Part shown: positions 34,963 to 45,022 of the stretch, piece after piece
Numbering within the stretch: the first letter of the stretch is position 1
How the letters are laid out: the number at the start of each line of letters is the position of its first letter
Assembly (NCBI RefSeq): GCF_025602895.1
Contig: NW_026516280.1
Coordinates: 1 to 64,000, forward strand
Direction of reading: 5' to 3'
Length of the DNA: 64,000 nucleotides
Source: Polychytrium aggregatum
Taxonomy: Eukaryota; Chytridiomycota; Chytridiomycetes; Polychytriales
Notes under the pieces: model-generated
What the model saw: only the letters and a program-made list of their open reading frames with translations
Databases searched by the model: none
What the model was told of the DNA's origin: nothing
Position numbers and translations under genes: made by a program

Positions 34963-37884
34963 TTATATTAATACCCTCAGTTGCGGTGAATCAGCCCTCA
35001 GTCGGACGAACAACACATTGAATATCGATTGCTGCATGCCACTGCAAATCAATATCCGGAGCAAGGGCATAGGTGGGATTCCTTCGATCGATCGCAAATT
35101 GGAGCATGAGTATAGATTCAGTTCCAAGAGCCTCATCAGGGACGCAGGAAACCCCTCCAGCGACGTAAGCGAGGGGCACCAGACAGAGAGGATCTGAAGC
35201 GACGGCATACAGCTTGGCAGTCCACGGAGGTTGCAAAATGAACCGTTCAGATACAGAATCTTCAATTTGGGTGTGTATGGAAAGCGATCAAGCGACTCGA
35301 GACTTGACGAGTGCGACATATCGAGCACCTCAAGCGAGTCGATGTGATTCAGGGGTATGTCCAAGATCTTCAGTCCTTTGGGGGTAATCAATTTTCTCAA
35401 GTTTGGGAGACAAGGAATCCCCTTGAGTGATGCAAGCTCAGAACAGCTTGAGAAACCAATGTGTTGAAGCGAGTAGAGTATCCTGGGCATCCATTGCAGA
35501 CTCCGTATCGATGGAGGCAGTATCAATGTTGTCAATTTGGGCATCTCAGGCATTCCCTTGAGCGACCTTAGTCGAGCGCAATCACTTATATCCAAATGTA
35601 CAAGGGACGGAAGTACTGGCGACAGTCCTTGAAGATCCTCAATCTTTGCACTGAGAGTCAGTGTTTCGAGTAAATGCATCTCGGGCATGCCTCTGAGAGA
35701 CTTGAGAATATGCCAGCTGACATCCAAGTGCTTTAGATAATCGAATCTTGGTGGCATTCCCACAAGACACTCGGCTTTACTGTCCCTCCAGACCATCTTT
35801 TCCGCCGTTTGGTCGATGCGCAGTACATAGTTGATATCGCGATGACAACTTTCACGAGATTGAGGGTGAACTGTGATTTTCGTCAAGGGACATTTCCAGT
35901 TCACCAGCCCTGTGGGAATATCCAGCACAGACAGCATGGAGTCATATTTCTGAGTGTAGCATCCGATGTATGTTTTGCCTCGATCGATGCCAAGCAACTG
36001 AATATTCAATTCTGCTGACATGTCTCTTGCCATGCGAGTGCCACCGATTAGTTCGTTGGAGTTCCCGACTCCTGATGTCCTCAAGAAGCGACTGAGTAGC
36101 TCGTTTGGTTCCTCCATGAGTACATTGAGACATTTGCTTGATAGGTTCGACTCCGACAATGCATCGATGACCACCAGGCTCAGCAATATCCAGAATTGAT
36201 TGAATGCTAGACGGGTAGTGTGCGACCGACGCTTCGCAGAACAACTCCTCCATTGGGGCGATGTTTGAAACCAATTAATGATATCAACAGCATTCTTCAG
36301 ACAGATCGATTGAGGAAGCCAGATGCTCCTCAATCCCGGCATCGGTGGTAGTCGCTCGAGCGACTCGAGTCGATCGCATGTCCACATGTTCAAGTACGTT
36401 AGCGAGTCAAGTTGGCTTGGAAATCTGTACAGGCTCTGGATGGATCTTGGAAGTCTGAGCTCATTCAATTTTCGCAACGGAGGAAACCCAACAAGAGATG
36501 TGATTCGACTGCAGCGGCTCAGATCCAACACCTTCAACTGGCCAAAGTATTGATAGAGAGGTTCGATGTTCTCGATGAGTGGAGGGAGGCTCACTCTGAT
36601 AACACTTGGTATCTGGGAGAGTCCGTTGAGGCTCTGGATGTTCGCACACTCGGATAAATCGAGACGAGTCAATTTCGGCAAGGTATTCGACATTCCTTCG
36701 AGAGTGACAATGTTGCACCGAATCCTCAGGTAATCGAGTTGCTGCATCTCGGGAAAGCCAGAAAAGTCCGTGACTTCGTTGGTTGAGTTATCAATGATGA
36801 GAGTTCTGATGCGGTGAGAGATCTCTGGCCAGTCGGAAAACACAGAGACCCCACAGTCGACCAATCTGATACATGGCGCATGAGATGCATCTTGAAGAAA
36901 ATACAGTTCGTGTGGGAGGAGCTTGGATATTTGTTCGTCGGTGTGATATGGGTGATGATCGAATCGGACAATGTTCAGAAATAGTGCGTACGGGTTGTGT
37001 CCAATATTAATTCTCCTGGAGCGTCTATATGACGGCAGCAACAAAATGGAACTGTCGAGTATTTTGAATTGGTCTTGTGGGCTAAGGGAGCGAAGATCAT
37101 CGGAAGACTTGAAACGTTCATTTCGGACCACTTTCAGATATTCAACGGAGGTGAATGGATACTGAAGACCTAAACCATACCTCTCGTGGCTGATGATGCA
37201 CCGAAGCGACCTTGAATTGGCGAAAGCCCACCAGAGAGGCAGTTCCTTCTGATATGCCTCAAAGCTCGCTGGATATCCGTTCCTGCGTGTGAGGAAGAAG
37301 AAAACACCCTGGAGGAGGTCCTTGGCATCGATGAATCCTTTGACCTTGTCAAGTACATCGCGGAACTTGGCTCTCTTGGAGTTGGGAATAGATGCCCTGC
37401 CATCGATGTGAGATTTAACAGCACGGAGCCTTCCAGCTTCGGAAACGAGCGAGAGGATGTCCTTGTACTGTGGCGCCAGGCGAGGAAGGAGAGCCAGAGT
37501 CGCGATGCCGATGGTTGCGACAAAGGCATCGTTGCAGACCAAGATCGTGAGGATGTCGTGGGAGGCGAGTAAGGCACAAACGTGGCTGGGATAGCCGGAA
37601 TGGGTGTTGCCGGGTGGATCGGTCTCGGCGACAGCATCTGGACTCGTATCGAGGCGGGCGATCTTGGCGGGACTGCTGTCTGTGAGATCACAGCTGGGGG
37701 TGCGTTTTTGAGACATGCTGGATTGGCTTGGCTTGGCGGATGGTGTGCGTGGGATGGGAACGAGGACGGCGGTTTTGTGCTTGGTCCGAGATGCTGCTTC
37801 GCTCTGGATACCCTGCTTCGCTTGCTGCGCAACAGTTCGGACATTCCGCTCGACAGCTCCGTCGCCATGTTGTCTGGTTGTCAT
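34963..37884 (-). CDS. Long leucine-rich-repeat protein, function unknown
   Basis: One uninterrupted frame of about 970 residues. I chose the Met at 37884 (MTTRQ); an in-frame Met further upstream at 38016 and one downstream at 37716 (MSQKRT) are alternatives. The N-terminal 250 residues are Ser/Pro-rich with a basic KIARLD segment, then a helical region. From about residue 380 there are two blocks of irregular LRRs of the type LTRLDLSECANIQSLNGL and LVHLDISDCARLRSLKGM, split by a non-repeat insert of roughly 170 residues. The repeats alternate with a conserved GxPxMPxL phrase. It has no intron, and it is more AT-rich with looser codon use than its neighbours, which suggests transfer or weak selection. 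No signal peptide or kinase domain is seen. Confidence 0.75.
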   Translation of the reverse strand: MTTRQHGDGAVERNVRTVAQQAKQGIQSEAASRTKHKTAVLVPIPRTPSAKPSQSSMSQKRTPSCDLTDSSPAKIARLDTSPDAVAETDPPGNTHSGYPSHVCALLASHDILTILVCNDAFVATIGIATLALLPRLAPQYKDILSLVSEAGRLRAVKSHIDGRASIPNSKRAKFRDVLDKVKGFIDAKDLLQGVFFFLTRRNGYPASFEAYQKELPLWWAFANSRSLRCIISHERYGLGLQYPFTSVEYLKVVRNERFKSSDDLRSLSPQDQFKILDSSILLLPSYRRSRRINIGHNPYALFLNIVRFDHHPYHTDEQISKLLPHELYFLQDASHAPCIRLVDCGVSVFSDWPEISHRIRTLIIDNSTNEVTDFSGFPEMQQLDYLRIRCNIVTLEGMSNTLPKLTRLDLSECANIQSLNGLSQIPSVIRVSLPPLIENIEPLYQYFGQLKVLDLSRCSRITSLVGFPPLRKLNELRLPRSIQSLYRFPSQLDSLTYLNMWTCDRLESLERLPPMPGLRSIWLPQSICLKNAVDIINWFQTSPQWRSCSAKRRSHTTRLAFNQFWILLSLVVIDALSESNLSSKCLNVLMEEPNELLSRFLRTSGVGNSNELIGGTRMARDMSAELNIQLLGIDRGKTYIGCYTQKYDSMLSVLDIPTGLVNWKCPLTKITVHPQSRESCHRDINYVLRIDQTAEKMVWRDSKAECLVGMPPRFDYLKHLDVSWHILKSLRGMPEMHLLETLTLSAKIEDLQGLSPVLPSLVHLDISDCARLRSLKGMPEMPKLTTLILPPSIRSLQWMPRILYSLQHIGFSSCSELASLKGIPCLPNLRKLITPKGLKILDIPLNHIDSLEVLDMSHSSSLESLDRFPYTPKLKILYLNGSFCNLRGLPSCMPSLQILSVWCPSLTSLEGFPASLMRLLELNLYSCSNLRSIEGIPPMPLLRILICSGMQQSIFNVLFVRLRADSPQLRVLI

Positions 37885-38466
37885 GGTTCCCACGCCGGGG
37901 ATTGTGTGAGGAGTTTGGCGGCAACATTCTGGACATGTGCGAAAGGCGCTGTGGAAGGTTGGTGAGGCATGGAACGACCGTGGGTGAAACATGGGAGCCG
38001 ATAGTCCACCTCCCAAGTTGCCATGTCTTACTTCTCTCCTCTATGTACTACTTGGGCGGACCAGGCCTTGATGGCTTTCGATTGAAATACAACAATCCAG
38101 TCGAGAGGGACTTGTTTCCCCAGCATTGGTTCTGGTGTGCTACGAGATGCAAGGGAGCATTGCACTGTCCCATCGTGAGGGCCAGGGGGCAAACTGCGGG
38201 TGTCAGCAACGCACATCTTGCTGATGGCCAAGGAGGCGGGAGGAACCGTCGGCCATGCGATCAGCCTGAATGCCATTTTCATGCCGGCCGACCGCGAGCG
38301 CTCCTCGTTGTCTGTTGCTGCCGTCGAATCCACCCGCCGTCGACGCATCGGCCTCGATCATACCCGCCTCTATCCATTCACACATACACTGATCGATCTA
38401 TCAATCGACTGATCAAGAACATCTGCCGCCGATTCGCTCTCAGGGACACCTCCACCCACTTTGCCG
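37885..38466. other. Divergent intergenic region between LRR gene and nitronate monooxygenase
   Basis: Holds the promoters of both genes. Frames in this stretch lack recognisable domains, and I see nothing else. Confidence 0.5.
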
Positions 38467-40158
38467 ATGCCAGCGCACTCCCTGGCTCCAAGCCGTTTGC
38501 GGCTGCCCGTCATTGTCGCCCCCATGTTTTTGATCTCCAACCCAGCCATGGTTGTGGCAGCTTGTCGGCAAGGCAAGTCGCCGCCCAATGCGACGATCGC
38601 CTTTTGCGATGGACATGAGCGCTGACGCCCTGTTCTTTGCCTCGGGATAGGGGTGGTGGGCACCTTTCCGGCCCTGAACACCCGCACCGATACTCAGCTC
38701 AAGGACTGGATCAAGACGATTCGGCACGAGCTTGGCAGACTCCGGAACAGCCTTCCGGAGCAGCCTGTTGCCCCGTTTGGCGTCAATCTGATCGTCCACA
38801 AGACCAACAAGCGGCTGGAACAGAACCTCGAGAGCATCGTGGAGGGACAGGTTCCCCTCGTCATCACGTCGCTGGGGGCTGCACCGGTGAGCATGCCTTG
38901 TTGGAATCAGGCCGCTCACTCGGATCGCAGGATATGGACAGCGAATGCAGTGTGAGCACCATCTATCAGTGCATTGGCTTTCCGTCGGAGCCCCTGTGAA
39001 TGACCGTCGATATGGATGCCCGCCGCGATGCTTCGTATGCAGAATGTCATCAATCACATCCACGCCTATGGCGGGAAGGTCTTCCATGACGTCACCAACC
39101 TTCACCATGCCCGCAAAGCCGCCGAGGTATGCATATTATTCGAAACTGGACCGCTTCGCTGCATGGCGCCGGTACTCGGCCAGAGACCAGGGCTGCTGAT
39201 CGGGCTGTCGGTGGTGATGACTCGTTGGTGAGATCAAATGACATGCCAGGTACCCTGACGATCTTTCTCGAATCTTGCTTGCAGGCTGGTGTCGACGGAC
39301 TCATCGTTGTTTGTGCCGGGGCGGGTGGGCATGCTGGAGTCGCAAGCCCGTTCGCGCTGATTCCCAAGGCAAGTTCATGTCTGTTGAAGAACACAACTCC
39401 CCTCGGCCTGGATGCATCGCATCTGCAGCCGGCCCCAGTGCAGTTTCGGAATAACGCAGTGTTGGCGGTTGTACCTCTGCACCAGATCCGTGCGTTTTTC
39501 AAGGGCACTGTTGTCATGGCTGGGGCTATTAGCGACGGCGCCGGCATCCGGGCAGCGCAAGTGCTCGGTGCAGATCTGGCCTACATGGGCACCCGATTCA
39601 TAGCCACCCAGGAGAGCGGCGCTCCGGCCGAATACAAGAGAATGATCCTCGAAAGCGAGATGGGCTCAGCACCGGACTACCTGCCCGTGGTGTACACTGA
39701 TCGAATCAGGCAAGTGCAACCACTTCCCGAGGGAATGTGGGCGGCTCTCTGATGCAACGCATCGCCCGCTCAACCGAGGCACCGGGATTCGCAACGGACT
39801 GGTGCCGTGGGCTCGATCGTGCTCACTCTCGATTTGTGCCCACAGTGGTATCCACGCCAACTTCTTGAAAAAGAGCATCGAGTCGGCAGGCATCAAGCTG
39901 AACGACGCATCAACCCTGAACCCGATCGAAGATTTTTCAAAGCCCGAGGGTGAGCTGTTTGCAGCCATAGTATGCGAGGTGGTCGTCGACGAGGCCATGC
40001 TCCTGACGACCATGTGTTTTGTTTGGACTGCTACAGGCCACAAAGCGTGGAAAGACATTTGGTCCGCCGGACACGGCGTCATTGCGATCAACGATCTGCC
40101 GTCGATCGAGGGTCTGGTCGGGCGGCTCGAGAGCGAGTACCGCAACAGCACGATCTGA
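38467..40158 (+). CDS. Nitronate monooxygenase (2-nitropropane dioxygenase family)
   Basis: FMN-dependent TIM-barrel enzyme that oxidises alkyl nitronates such as propionate-3-nitronate. Seven exons (38467-38572, 38651-38886, 39043-39126, 39285-39368, 39486-39709, 39846-39949, 40037-40158) keep frame and give 319 residues. Hallmarks are LPVIVAPMFLISNPAM at the N-terminus, GKVFHDVTN, GVDGLIVVCAGAGGHAG around the expected catalytic His, VVMAGAISDGAGIRAA, and LGADLAYMGTRFIAT. Three of the six introns (38573, 39369, 39710) begin with GC in an AG/GCAAGT context instead of GT. The stop codon lies 17 bases before a Fanzor-type element. Confidence 0.93.
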
Positions 40159-40175
40159 TGTTGCAATCGCCTGTA

Positions 40176-40301
40176 CAGTCGGTCCAGAAAGAAATGGGAC
40201 AGTCACTTTCTGGCTTCAGCGGCCTGCAGCCTACTGAACTTCCATAGGCCCAGCGGGCAGGCCGTGAGATTGTTTCCCGTCCTGGTTGGCAATCTCTTTG
40301 T
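40176..40301 (-). ncRNA. Candidate guide-scaffold RNA region of Fanzor subfamily II
   Basis: The 126 bases between the Fanzor stop codon and the right end are shared with the copies at 17528 and 60349. Each copy has a hairpin 35-43 bases from the right end; here it is 40212-40231 (GGCTTCAG-CGGC-CTGCAGCC). In Fanzor and TnpB systems the guide RNA scaffold comes from this end of the element. Transcription is inferred, not shown. Confidence 0.4.
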
Positions 40302-40727
40302 TTAGGTTGGTTTGGGAAGCACAGTCTTGAATACACCCGGTCGATCTCCTGTGGCGATGATCGACTGGCATACCGAGATCATGTTCCGTGAGGCATTGAT
40401 GTCTCGATCCCACAGCGTATGGCAGCTTGTACAGCTCCGGACAATGTGTGGTTTTTCGATATCAAGGTATTCGACCTTCTCGAGTCGCTTGGCTTCCGAC
40501 AATGTGAGCATACCTGGGATGTGTTGAACTCGTTCACCGAGCACACATGGATCTTGGGACTTGGTGTGGTGCTCATCCAGCGCATCTTGAGCTGGAAGCG
40601 ATTCCCACAATGGCGTCCTTGATTCAAATCACAGAATGATCATGGCCAGCGCGCGATTGCATTGGGTAACAAAATATTTGATCAATCGTCAAAATCACGG
40701 GTGTCCCGTTTTTTATTGGATTGACTG
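40176..40727 (-). mobile_element. 552-bp non-autonomous Fanzor/mariner element, subfamily II, with both ends
   Basis: A complete element bounded by TA on both sides (40174-40175 and 40728-40729). Terminal inverted repeats match at 20 of 27 positions; the left end reads CAGTCAATCCAATAAAAAAC then GGGACA on the minus strand. The first 95 bases after the left end match 52615-52710 of the full element. The interior fuses WMSTTPSPK directly to NEFNTSQVCSHC, skipping about 120 Fanzor residues and keeping the late Glu, zinc-finger and RuvC-III parts (LWDRDINASRNM) before a stop at 40304-40302. It is too deleted to encode an active nuclease. Confidence 0.92.
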
Positions 40728-41055
40728 TAATCGCACCGGATGAGCCAGGGCAGTGACAGCCAGCAGCCTACCGATGTCGCCCGGCAGTCACTCCAAGAAG
40801 AAACAGTATCCACGTTTGTGCAGAGATGACGGCGTTCGAAACGGGACCTGAATACACACGCCATGGCCAAACAGTATGCCCAAGGAGACCGAGGTCGTGC
40901 TCACAAGCAAACGGGATGCTGCCCTGTTCCAAGCGAGCATGTCGTCTATGATTGCATCTGCCCAATACGTCCATGGATTTGCACTCCGGGCGTCTCGGTG
41001 CATCCCTGTCCTTGCTCCCCTGGTCCCAGAGCAGCGTGCCTCGGACCTGTGCTTT

Positions 41056-41177
<122 letters not shown>

Positions 41178-41732
41178 ACATGCGCCAGCGTCCGTGCAAT
41201 CAATCAACCGGATCTGGCAGCCCCGCCAAGGCCAGGCCGATCGGCATCCCAACCCTTGCTTGCGCCAGAGCGCACGTGAAGAACGCGCCCGCAGCAAGGG
41301 GCGATTTCACATGCCTGGGCCCGAGCCCGAGCAGCAGCGACACGTGAAAGACATGTGCGTTCTGCCGCCACACGCACACACGGCACTGTGGCGCAACACG
41401 CGCCCCGGGTATGACATTGTGTGACATTGTGTGACAGAGAGTGTGCGCACTGAGAACAACGGCGCCAACGCTGAGCAATTCGGATGCGATTAGGATGCGA
41501 CTCGGATGAGATTCGGATGCGACTCGGATGCGATTAACATGAGATTCGGATGCAGGCGATGCGGAAAGCGCAAGCGTCTGCGCTGGCCCGATCCGCAGCG
41601 CCGCCATCGCTCTCACTGTCGCTGTCGCTTCTGCTGGCCCCCCGCACACTCCCTTGCACCCCCACGCGCTCGCCACCCGCCACCCGCCGCGCGCATCGCA
41701 CAATCCACACACACACGCTCACCCTGGCCACT

Positions 41733-41739
41733 TATATAA
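41733..41739 (+). promoter_or_regulatory. TATA box of the perilipin-like gene
   Basis: TATATAA lies 104 bases before the start codon at 41843. Pyrimidine-rich sequence separates it from the gene, as in highly expressed fungal genes. Confidence 0.6.
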
Positions 41740-41842
41740 CCCACGCGCCGACCCGTCGTCCTTCGGCGCCATCGCATTCTCCGTTGTCGTTCGTTGTCTT
41801 TCGTCGTCTTCCCCGTCGCCCATCCTCGTCTCCATCGCAGCC

Positions 41843-42460
41843 ATGTCTTCCTACACCGATAAGGCCAAGGACGCCGCCAACTACGTCGCCGCCGTCGCCG
41901 ACCCCTACCTTCCCCAGACCGTCAAGACCGCCGTCTCGACCGTCGTCGACAAGGCCGTCGCTGCCTACCCCCAGGTCCACTCCTACGCCACCGAAAAGTA
42001 CACCCAGGTCGTCGACTACGGCAAGGTTGCCTACAACGGCGTCACCACCACCATCACCGCCTACACCCCTGGCCCCGTCATGACCATCGTCAACCAGACC
42101 CTCGAGTCCACAAAGTCCGTCCGCGAGACCCCCGTCGAGGCCATCAAGCAGTACGTTCCCACCTTTGTCGTCGAGTCGGGCGAGAAGACCTACGAGATCG
42201 TCAAGGGCCAGATCCACGCCACCCGCGAAAAGGTCGATGCCACCTCCGGATACATCGTCGAGAAGGTCAACGGCACCGTCTCCCAGCTCGTCCACATCCC
42301 CCAGGTCGAATCCATCATCCACCAGCTCCAGACCCTCACCGAGCCTGTCCTGTCCAAGATCGGCGTCCACCTGCCTGAGCTGAGCCACTCGACCGAGGCC
42401 GCCACCGACGATGCTGCTCCGGCCGCCACCGAGGCTGTTCCTTCGGCCGAGTCTCAGTAA
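41843..42460 (+). CDS. Amphipathic-helix protein, perilipin-like (candidate lipid-droplet protein)
   Basis: Single-exon gene of 205 residues starting MSSYTDKAKDAANYVAAVAD. The sequence is a run of short helices rich in Val, Thr, Tyr and Lys, with repeated YxxV/YVP units (VHSYATEKYTQVVDYGKVAY, AIKQYVPTFV) and a Pro/Ala/Glu-rich tail. This resembles fungal perilipins, which coat lipid droplets, but no signature is decisive. Nearly every codon ends in C or G, much stronger bias than in the neighbours, and a clear TATA box precedes it, so high expression is likely (inference). No signal peptide or membrane segment is visible. Confidence 0.55.
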   Translation: MSSYTDKAKDAANYVAAVADPYLPQTVKTAVSTVVDKAVAAYPQVHSYATEKYTQVVDYGKVAYNGVTTTITAYTPGPVMTIVNQTLESTKSVRETPVEAIKQYVPTFVVESGEKTYEIVKGQIHATREKVDATSGYIVEKVNGTVSQLVHIPQVESIIHQLQTLTEPVLSKIGVHLPELSHSTEAATDDAAPAATEAVPSAESQ

Positions 42461-42854
42461 ACGTGCCCGTTGCCTGTTCGCTTGCTTAACCTGCTGTTGG
42501 TTTGGTTTGGTTTGGTTTGGTTTGTCTTTCCATCTCCCATCAGACTCGCTCTTGACGGCTGGCACACACCGCTGACGTGCGGGTGCCGTTACCGACCTTT
42601 TCCTCTTCCCCCTCATTTTTGCTCTCTCCATTCCTCTCGCTACTCGGTCTCGTCCCCGGCCCGACAGAACACCTTGTATATTGCTGCAGGCCGGGATTGC
42701 TCCTGGCGCCTGAATACACACTCGTCACAGCGACGATCCACAACCGCATCGAGCTCTTCTGCCGCTCTCAGCAATCTGGATCCGATGCAGCCTTCCCATA
42801 GCTTCCCGGCAATTCGCGTTCGCCCATTCGGGACTTGATTTTGCCAGTCGGTGC
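42461..42854. other. Convergent intergenic region
   Basis: Contains five copies of GGTTT/TGGTT near 42498-42525, probably in the 3' UTR of the perilipin-like gene. Nothing else is seen. Confidence 0.5.
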
Positions 42855-44262
42855 TCAGGCCGCTGATTCGATGATCTCGGCTCCGAACGTGATCTTGGCG
42901 ACCCCAGCCAGTGTTCCATGCACACCGCAGTACTTTTCTGCCGACAGCTGGATGGCCGATTCGACCTGCGTTCAAGTTCGCGGTGGATGAGAACAGAGTA
43001 CGCCGTTTGACTGCACTTTGATTGCACTTTGATTGCACTTGGCGATCTGTATGTGCCCTCGTCATTGTGCATTCTTGCAACCCCCCCGGCAAATCCCCCA
43101 GACCCACCTTGGACTGCTGCAGGGACTTGCCCTCGACAACAAACACCATGTGGATCCGCTCAAACGGCCGGGGGTATTCGGTGCCGCGTTGCCCATCGAT
43201 GCGGATCTGCCAGGGGTCGGAGAAGCACATGAGTTGACTGTGGTTGGCTTTGCGGGTTATTTCGTCGAGGCTTTCGAGCGTCTCCGAAACACATACTCGG
43301 AAGACGATATGGCCATGCCGCTACTCACCCTGATTTGCTCCACAACCTGCTTCTGCTTCTTGAGGATGCTGATGACGTCAATCTGCGCAGGACCGTCCTG
43401 GGCTTGAGTATCTTGGGCTGGCATCACAGTACCAACGACAGTAGCAGCGTCAAAGGCCCGTATGAAGCCCGAGAAGCACTCACCGCGGCACACCCTCCAA
43501 GGGCCATCAGCAGCATGTTCATAGGGCCAACGCCGGGCATATCAGCCGAGGCCTGTGGGCAAAGGCGGTCAGTCTGGATTGTCTCGGCTTCTCTGCAACC
43601 GCTCGCAATTCTGCCGACAGCATGCATCCGAGTTGACTATGGCCACAGAGCTGCTCTGTCGGACTGTCCCGGCTTCGGTTCCGGCTTCAGCTTCGACAAC
43701 CTGTCTGCTCAGACAAATGCCGTCCATATAGTTCTGCGGCTCAACCACACCGTACCGACATCTGGAGCTCGTGGCCCCGCTCGTCCCGTCCGATGAAACC
43801 AAGGGTGCCTGGAATCCAGTCCACCTGCGGGATGAGAACGCTGCTGTGAGGACTCGGCATAACGGCTTTTACTGATCTGCTCTCACTCGGGGCACTGCTC
43901 TCACTCGGGGCACTGATCGCACTCCCAAGGATTGAGTGCTCCTCCGTTCATCGTCATCCCATACGCCGACCAAACTTGGAGGCACCGAACATATCCCATC
44001 TCCGACGGATCCCAGCCCCCCACCTGCATCTGCTTGCACGGCAAGCGAGCCAACATCCCACCTCTGTTTTCGATACCGGGCGGCTCGGATCAAACTCGGG
44101 CTTGCTTGGGCCTCCGTGCGAACAAATCAATGTCGTAGCAAAGCCCCGGCGAGCGCCCGGACCCGCACATGGCTGGATGGCAGCAGCCGCAAATCTGGCG
44201 AAAGAACCGGGCCTGAAACGGGCCGATCCAGTGATGCGCTGGGCGGCTCGGTGGGCAAGCAT
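42855..44262 (-). CDS. OsmC/Ohr-family thiol peroxidase-like protein, mitochondrial
   Basis: Six exons (44262-44062, 43824-43756, 43552-43484, 43382-43329, 43206-43108, 42965-42855) all join in phase 0 and give 200 residues. The first 45 residues are rich in Arg, Ala and Ser with no acids (MLAHRAAQRITGSARFRPG), a typical mitochondrial presequence. The OsmC domain shows WIPGTLGFIGRDERGHELQM, the first Cys motif MLLMALGGCAA, a long helix DVISILKKQKQVVEQIR, and the second Cys in SAEKYCGVHGTLAG. Both redox cysteines of the family are present. OsmC proteins remove organic peroxides; the substrate here is unknown. Confidence 0.88.
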
Positions 44263-45022
44263 GGCTGAGAGTCGAAGGGGGTGGAGGAGAGGAAGAAGCG
44301 AACGGACGGCGATCGACAGAAATCGGCAAGCAGCGGGGTGAAGTGATGCAGTCGACGTAACCCAAAGAGGACGAGCAATGCTGATTGGGGATGACGAGCC
44401 AACCAACCCGGCATCGGAAAGACACTCCCGAGTTGCAACCCCACCCCCGGGTCAGTTCCTGCCAGTGCCAGAGCAGTGCCAACAAACATCCCAAGCAAAA
44501 ACGAGATACTCGCGCCGACTGTTGTAATTCAATGTATTTGCATTCGGCCATGTTTCGGGAAAGACATTCTAATCAATTCGGGAAAGTACCGCCCTCTCGT
44601 ATCCCGGAACATACAGCTTTTTGGCGGCCCTTGGCATCGAAGAAGATTCGTGTTGGAAAAAAGTGAAAGCAATATTGCAGCGGAACGGAACGGCCGACTT
44701 GGTGGGGGTGCCAAGTAAGCAAGCAAGAAAAGAAGCTCAGGAGGTACCACCTGATGGTAAACTTATCCAAGGAGGTATCGGATTGCTGCGGAGCCACAGC
44801 CGTCAAAGCAGCCCAGTTGGTGACATCAGGATGCAAGACCAGTCACACCGCATAGGCGGAGCAGAGCCGCCGGATCCATGATGGCAGCGAGAGCTCTTCT
44901 CTTCCGACATGGACGATCGCAGTCGGCTTACTGTTGGAGCCGTGCCCAACACTGCGTCGTCCGAAAGAGAGTGAGTCGGCAGCCGATGTGCAGACTGAGA
45001 CAGAGTCGCCAGGGTTGCCAGA
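44263..45022. other. Intergenic region
   Basis: Upstream of the OsmC gene and downstream of the gene ending at 45023. I see no supported gene or repeat. Confidence 0.5.

Noticed and set aside
41732-42721. Gly/Asp-rich minus-strand frame of 329 codons
   Set aside because: It is the complement of the codon-biased perilipin-like gene; the repeated GDG composition is a shadow effect.
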